A stretch of DNA of 64,000 nt from Chitinophagaceae bacterium (GTDB lineage: Bacteria > Bacteroidota > Bacteroidia > Chitinophagales > Chitinophagaceae), in assembly GCA_016715365.1 (NCBI GenBank), contig JADKAM010000004.1:186001-250000 (forward strand). The letters run 5' to 3'. Of the stretch, positions 60,731 to 64,000 are shown piece after piece. The translations under genes and the position numbers were made by a program. The notes below the pieces were generated by a model, which worked only from the letters and a program-made list of their open reading frames with translations, had not been told where the DNA came from and did not search any database. How positions within the stretch are numbered: the first letter of the stretch is position 1; each line of letters opens with the position of its first letter.

Positions 60731-61546
60731 ATGAATTACCTGCAGATTGAATTTGAAACGTTGAAAGAAGTCGAAAGTGAAATGTTGATTGCTTTACTGG
60801 CAGATGCCGGATTTGAAAGTTTTGAAGAAACAGAAAACTCATTACTGGCTTTTATTAAAGAAGATGGTTTTGAAGAAGGCAGCCTGGAAGATATACTGAA
60901 ACTTGTACCGGTAAATCATACAAAAACTGTAGTACCCCAGCAAAACTGGAATGCCCGGTGGGAGAGCAGCTTTGAACCCATTGTTGTGAATGAATTTGTT
61001 GCCATCAGGGCAGCTTTCCATCAGCCCATAAATGATGTAAAGCATGAGATCATTATCACACCCAAGATGAGTTTTGGTACCGGTCATCATGCAACTACTT
61101 ATATGATGATTGAGCAAATGGAAGCTTTGGATTTTGCCGGCAAGACTGTGGTTGATTTTGGAACGGGCACGGCTGTCTTAGCTATACTGGCCGAAAAAAT
61201 GGGAGCGGTTTCTATTGATGCCATTGATTACGATGAATGGAGTATTGAAAATTCTATCGAAAATGCTGCAGCCAACAATTGCAGTAAGATCAATCTTATT
61301 AAGGCCGAAACTATTAGCACTGCAACAACTTATGATATTATCCTGGCCAATATCAACCTGCATGTTATACTGGATAACCTGGCTGGTATAAAATCAGTAA
61401 GTAAAAAAGGAACATACATACTGCTCAGTGGCTTTATGAAAGCCGATGAGCCAGCCATGGTAAATGCATTAGCCGAAAATGGAATACTTCGGCTTAAAAC
61501 AGTACAAAAAGGCGAATGGATTAGTATTTTGGCAGTCATGAATTAA
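60731..61546 (+). CDS. prmA: Ribosomal protein L11 methyltransferase
   Basis: 271 residues. N-terminal substrate domain, then an AdoMet-binding Rossmann domain with KMSFGTGHHATTYMMIEQ, TVVDFGTGTAVLAILAEKMGA and ILANINLHVILD (an NxxL-type motif). It methylates L11. The terminator just upstream suggests its own promoter or read-through from pnp. Confidence 0.94.
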   Translation: MNYLQIEFETLKEVESEMLIALLADAGFESFEETENSLLAFIKEDGFEEGSLEDILKLVPVNHTKTVVPQQNWNARWESSFEPIVVNEFVAIRAAFHQPINDVKHEIIITPKMSFGTGHHATTYMMIEQMEALDFAGKTVVDFGTGTAVLAILAEKMGAVSIDAIDYDEWSIENSIENAAANNCSKINLIKAETISTATTYDIILANINLHVILDNLAGIKSVSKKGTYILLSGFMKADEPAMVNALAENGILRLKTVQKGEWISILAVMN

Positions 61547-61638
61547 TTCTGTACTTAATACGAAAAATATAAAAGATTGCATAATTCTTACTTTATGCAC
61601 AAATTTTAATCAACCTTAAAAAGGAGCAGTTTTTTCGT

Positions 61639-61646
61639 TACTTTTG
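61639..61646 (+). promoter_or_regulatory. -7 box TACTTTTG of plsY
   Basis: Perfect TAnnTTTG 29 nt before ATG 61676. Confidence 0.5.
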
Positions 61647-61675
61647 TACTCTTCAACTCAAGCTAAAGGAAACAA

Positions 61676-62329
61676 ATGAAAGAACTCGTTCTCATTATTA
61701 TATCCTATTTAATTGGTTCAATTCCTACCGCACTATTGGTTAGCAAACGGTTTTTTGGTATCGATATTCGTGATTACGGAAGCGGCAACATGGGCGCTAC
61801 CAATACTTTCAGGGTTTTGGGTTCACGTTACGGTACTATGGTGATGGTGATAGATATTTTAAAAGGTCTTTCAGCTGTAATGCTTTATAATTTCCTTCCT
61901 TTCTATATCAGTCATGAACTTGAAAGAACCAACCTGATGCTTGGACTTGGAACGGCAGCCGTAATCGGACATATTTTTCCAATTTTTGCCGGTTTTAAAG
62001 GAGGAAAAGGTGTTGCTACTTTGTTAGGGATGGTACTGGCCATTCAGCCAATAGTTGCAATAAGTTGCATCGGTATTTTTGTATTGGTACTTTATTTAAC
62101 CAGGTATGTTTCTTTAAGCTCAATATTAGCTGCTCTGTCACTTCCAATTTGTGTATTGTGGATATGGAACGAACATGAAGTATTATACAGGGTTTTTGCA
62201 CTCATCGTGGCTGTTTTGGTTGTGCTCACACATCAAAAAAACATCGGCCGTATTTTACGTGGCGTAGAAAGCAGGATACCGATTCTGAAACACCGGGATA
62301 AAAGAAAATCGAATCAAAACCACGGTTAA
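61676..62329 (+). CDS. plsY: Acyl-phosphate glycerol-3-phosphate acyltransferase PlsY
   Basis: 217 residues, five to seven membrane helices. Makes lysophosphatidate in phospholipid synthesis from acyl phosphate. Family motifs are SYLIGSIPTALLVSK, DIRDYGSGNMGATNTFRVLG, FKGGKGVATLLG and HQKNIGRILRGVE. Confidence 0.96.
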   Translation: MKELVLIIISYLIGSIPTALLVSKRFFGIDIRDYGSGNMGATNTFRVLGSRYGTMVMVIDILKGLSAVMLYNFLPFYISHELERTNLMLGLGTAAVIGHIFPIFAGFKGGKGVATLLGMVLAIQPIVAISCIGIFVLVLYLTRYVSLSSILAALSLPICVLWIWNEHEVLYRVFALIVAVLVVLTHQKNIGRILRGVESRIPILKHRDKRKSNQNHG

Positions 62330-62446
62330 TTCATTATTTCCAATATACTTAACCAGGTTAAATCAAACCTAATTTTTGTATTATTACTACAAAATACATA
62401 ATTGGTACGCCAATTGATTACACGTATAATTAAAACTCAAACTAAA

Positions 62447-63253
62447 ATGAAAAAGATTCTTTTTTTCCTGGCAACTGTATCTCTTTTTGTTGCCTGCAGC
62501 GAGAACGCTATCACTGGCCGCAAACAACTGGCATTATTTGGTGAAGCAACCCTGCAACAACAGGCTTTAACTGAATACCAGTCTTTTCTATCACAGAACA
62601 AAGTGGTAAACAGCAGTTCTAATAAAGATGCTGAAATGGTTAAAAGGGTTGGAAACAGAATTTCAAAAGCAATTACTGATTACTATACCCAAAAAGGTTT
62701 GGGAAGCGAATTGAATGGGTACAAATGGGAATTTAACCTGGTAGATTCAAAGGAAGTAAATGCATGGTGTATGCCAGGTGGTAAAGTGGTAGTATATACC
62801 GGACTGTTGGGAATTACGCAAAATGAAGCTGCTTTAGCTGTTGTAATGGGACACGAAATTACACATGCCGTGGCGCATCATGGTAACGAGCGTATGAGCC
62901 AGGGAGCTCTTGCACAGGGCCTCGAAATTGTGGGCAATATTGCCACCGCCAACAATCCAAAATACAACGATCTGTTCAATAATATATTTGCACCTACAGC
63001 ACAAATTGCGGTGCTGTTGCCCAATTCACGTAACCAGGAATATGAAGCTGATCATCTTGGGTTAAATTTTGCCGCGATGGCGGGATATAATCCAAATGAG
63101 GCTGTTGCTTTTTGGCAGCGTATGGCTGCAGCTTCTAATGGCCAAAAGCCACCTGAATTTTTGTCAACCCATCCCGCAGATGAAAATCGTATTGCCAGGC
63201 TGCAAGGGTGGATGCCTGAAGCCTTAGGGTATTATAAGCCTTTAGGTAAGTAA
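62447..63253 (+). CDS. M48-family metalloprotease lipoprotein
   Basis: 268 residues from ATG 62447; the longer open frame from 62402 lacks the signal at its start. Lipobox FVACS. Catalytic zinc motif HEITHAVAHHGNERMS (HEXXH) and downstream glutamate in NQEYEADHLGLNFAAMAGY, then STHPADENRI. Resembles LoiP/BepA-type periplasmic proteases that guard outer-membrane assembly. Terminator follows. Confidence 0.93.
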   Translation: MKKILFFLATVSLFVACSENAITGRKQLALFGEATLQQQALTEYQSFLSQNKVVNSSSNKDAEMVKRVGNRISKAITDYYTQKGLGSELNGYKWEFNLVDSKEVNAWCMPGGKVVVYTGLLGITQNEAALAVVMGHEITHAVAHHGNERMSQGALAQGLEIVGNIATANNPKYNDLFNNIFAPTAQIAVLLPNSRNQEYEADHLGLNFAAMAGYNPNEAVAFWQRMAAASNGQKPPEFLSTHPADENRIARLQGWMPEALGYYKPLGK

Positions 63254-63276
63254 AAAATGATAGTTCAGTTAAAAAA

Positions 63277-63310
63277 ACGCTCTCTACATCGTGTAGGGAG
63301 CGTTTTTTTT
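63277..63310 (+). terminator. Intrinsic terminator
   Basis: AACGCTCTCTACA/TGTAGGGAGCGTT stem with T8, 24 nt after the M48 stop. Confidence 0.9.
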
Positions 63311-63484
63311 GCTGAAATCTATTATCTGTCGCATATTATATTTAACTTTATCAGCTCAAACAGCGTGAGAACTTAACCAAACTAACCAAAACGAATATCA
63401 TCTGCTAATTTAAATCTTCGTCCATGAAGTGAATGTTTACAAATTTATTTGTACTTCTTTTTAATTGTTAATTGCTACATAGAT

Positions 63485-63925
63485 ATGAATGCTCAAACTT
63501 TGCTTGAAAAACTTCAATTGCTGGATGAGAAAAATTTGTTGATACAGGGTCTTCCTTCATCAATAGAAAAACAGTTTATAAAACTTACATTTTCCAAAAA
63601 TGTAACGCCGCTTTTAAAAGCCCGGAAAATAGATTTTGCCCTGGTATTTGCTGTAAGTCAAAGGCAGTTGGCCGACATATTAAAAGATGTTATTCCTTTT
63701 TTGCAGGAAGACGCTAAATTCTGGATAGCTTACCCCAAACTTACTTCTAAAATTGCCAGTGACCTTTCCCGTGATAAAAACTGGGACTTTCTATCAGACT
63801 ATGGCTTTGAAGCCATACGCATGATTGCGCTTGACAATGTATGGAGTGCAGGCCGCTTTAAAAAACAGCATGAAGGCGCAAAAAAAAAGATAGTTTCAGC
63901 AGCACGAATCCTGCACCCGGCGTAG
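63485..63925 (+). CDS. DUF3052-like protein, apparently cut at an A9 run
   Basis: 146 residues from ATG 63485. Soluble; the middle, FALVFAVSQRQLADIL, FWIAYPKLTSKIASDLSRD and IRMIALDNVWSAGRFKK, fits DUF3052-type proteins of unknown role. After nine A at 63880-63888 the frame ends in VSAARILHPA. With one more A it would instead run on into the YdeI-like sequence to the window end, so the true gene is probably a longer fusion. Confidence 0.65.
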   Translation: MNAQTLLEKLQLLDEKNLLIQGLPSSIEKQFIKLTFSKNVTPLLKARKIDFALVFAVSQRQLADILKDVIPFLQEDAKFWIAYPKLTSKIASDLSRDKNWDFLSDYGFEAIRMIALDNVWSAGRFKKQHEGAKKKIVSAARILHPA

Positions 63926-64000
63926 ATTATAAAAACCGTACCATAACGGCCCCTCCCGAACTGCAGCAATTGTTTAGTAAGCATAAACAGGCTGCCGGAT
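63889..64000 (+). CDS. YdeI/OmpD-associated-like segment, partial, in the +1 frame
   Basis: Reading one frame on gives DSFSSTNPAPGVDYKNRT, then ITAPPELQQLFSKHKQAA, up to the window end. The RTITAPPEL...LFSKHKQA pattern recalls the start of the YdeI/OmpD-associated domain. It has no start codon of its own here, which supports a fusion with the DUF3052-like part. Cut by the window edge. Confidence 0.45.

Noticed and set aside
1..64000. tRNA, rRNA, tmRNA, transposase or integrase genes
   Set aside because: No matching sequence was noticed by eye on either strand; small RNAs cannot be excluded without a covariance search.

Overview
The window looks like chromosome of a Bacteroidota bacterium, most likely Chitinophagaceae. 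The evidence is Bacteroidota-type promoters (TAnnTTTG -7 boxes, almost no Shine-Dalgarno signal), type IX secretion tail domains, SprB repeats, a gliding-motility C-terminal domain, DUF5777 and YceI proteins, a BlaI/M56 pair, an HU-CCDC81/SPOR-like protein and a type B succinate dehydrogenase. I found no tRNA, rRNA, CRISPR array, transposase or integrase.

Layout. 1-2100: groES (partial) and groEL. 2.4-9.4 kb: a secreted TPR/actin-ATPase-fold protein, a CPBP protease, a SET protein coupled to a YhhN lysoplasmalogenase, an HU/SPOR-like membrane protein, a lipoprotein FKBP and L-serine dehydratase, then smpB. 10.0-11.8 kb: an accessory patch with a membrane-anchored TIR/deoxyribosyltransferase-like gene between 12-bp inverted repeats with integron-type core sequence, a frameshifted HEXXH membrane protein and a 55-aa membrane peptide. 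11.9-23 kb: a JAMM-like secreted protein, a type B T9SS cargo, accD, fba, a BtuF-like protein, a frame-broken repeat-peptide unit, cystathionine beta-synthase, a dead PorG-like barrel and a C-terminal processing protease. 22.9-30.3 kb: sugar kinase plus murQ (cell-wall recycling), a T9SS cargo, a conserved unknown and sdhCAB. 30.4-42 kb: a surface redox-lipoprotein locus. 42-50 kb: a large outer-membrane protein, a coiled-coil membrane protein, holA, ribF and purM. 50.3-53.8 kb: blaI and a broken M56/amidase/TonB receptor gene. 54-64 kb: ftsE, two glycosyltransferases, a Gfo/Idh/MocA oxidoreductase, rpsO, pnp, prmA, plsY, an M48 lipoprotein protease and the start of a DUF3052-like/YdeI-like gene.

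The most interesting region is 30.4-40.1 kb. A LytTR response regulator and its beta-propeller histidine kinase, overlapping a YceI gene, lie beside two transcription units. One encodes seven SprB repeats fused to a cytochrome c-like domain. The other encodes an OB-fold protein, two cytochrome c-like lipoproteins, a second YceI and a DUF5777 barrel. In front of each unit is a pair of 11-bp direct repeats (TGCTGAACCTG type) exactly 21 bp apart, the usual geometry of LytTR binding sites. I infer one regulon.

Other leads: (1) a minus-strand unit at 17.88-18.40 kb with possible promoter and terminator, coding three AYAxKSDD peptide repeats split over reading frames, resembling a decayed multi-core RiPP precursor; (2) arrays with a strict 7-nt period but different words at several gene borders, and one inside purM; (3) paired AACTA-N6-TAGTT dyads 20 bp apart before blaI; (4) promoter boxes exactly 4 nt before ATG, suggesting leaderless mRNAs; (5) several genes broken at homopolymers, so base-call accuracy needs checking.
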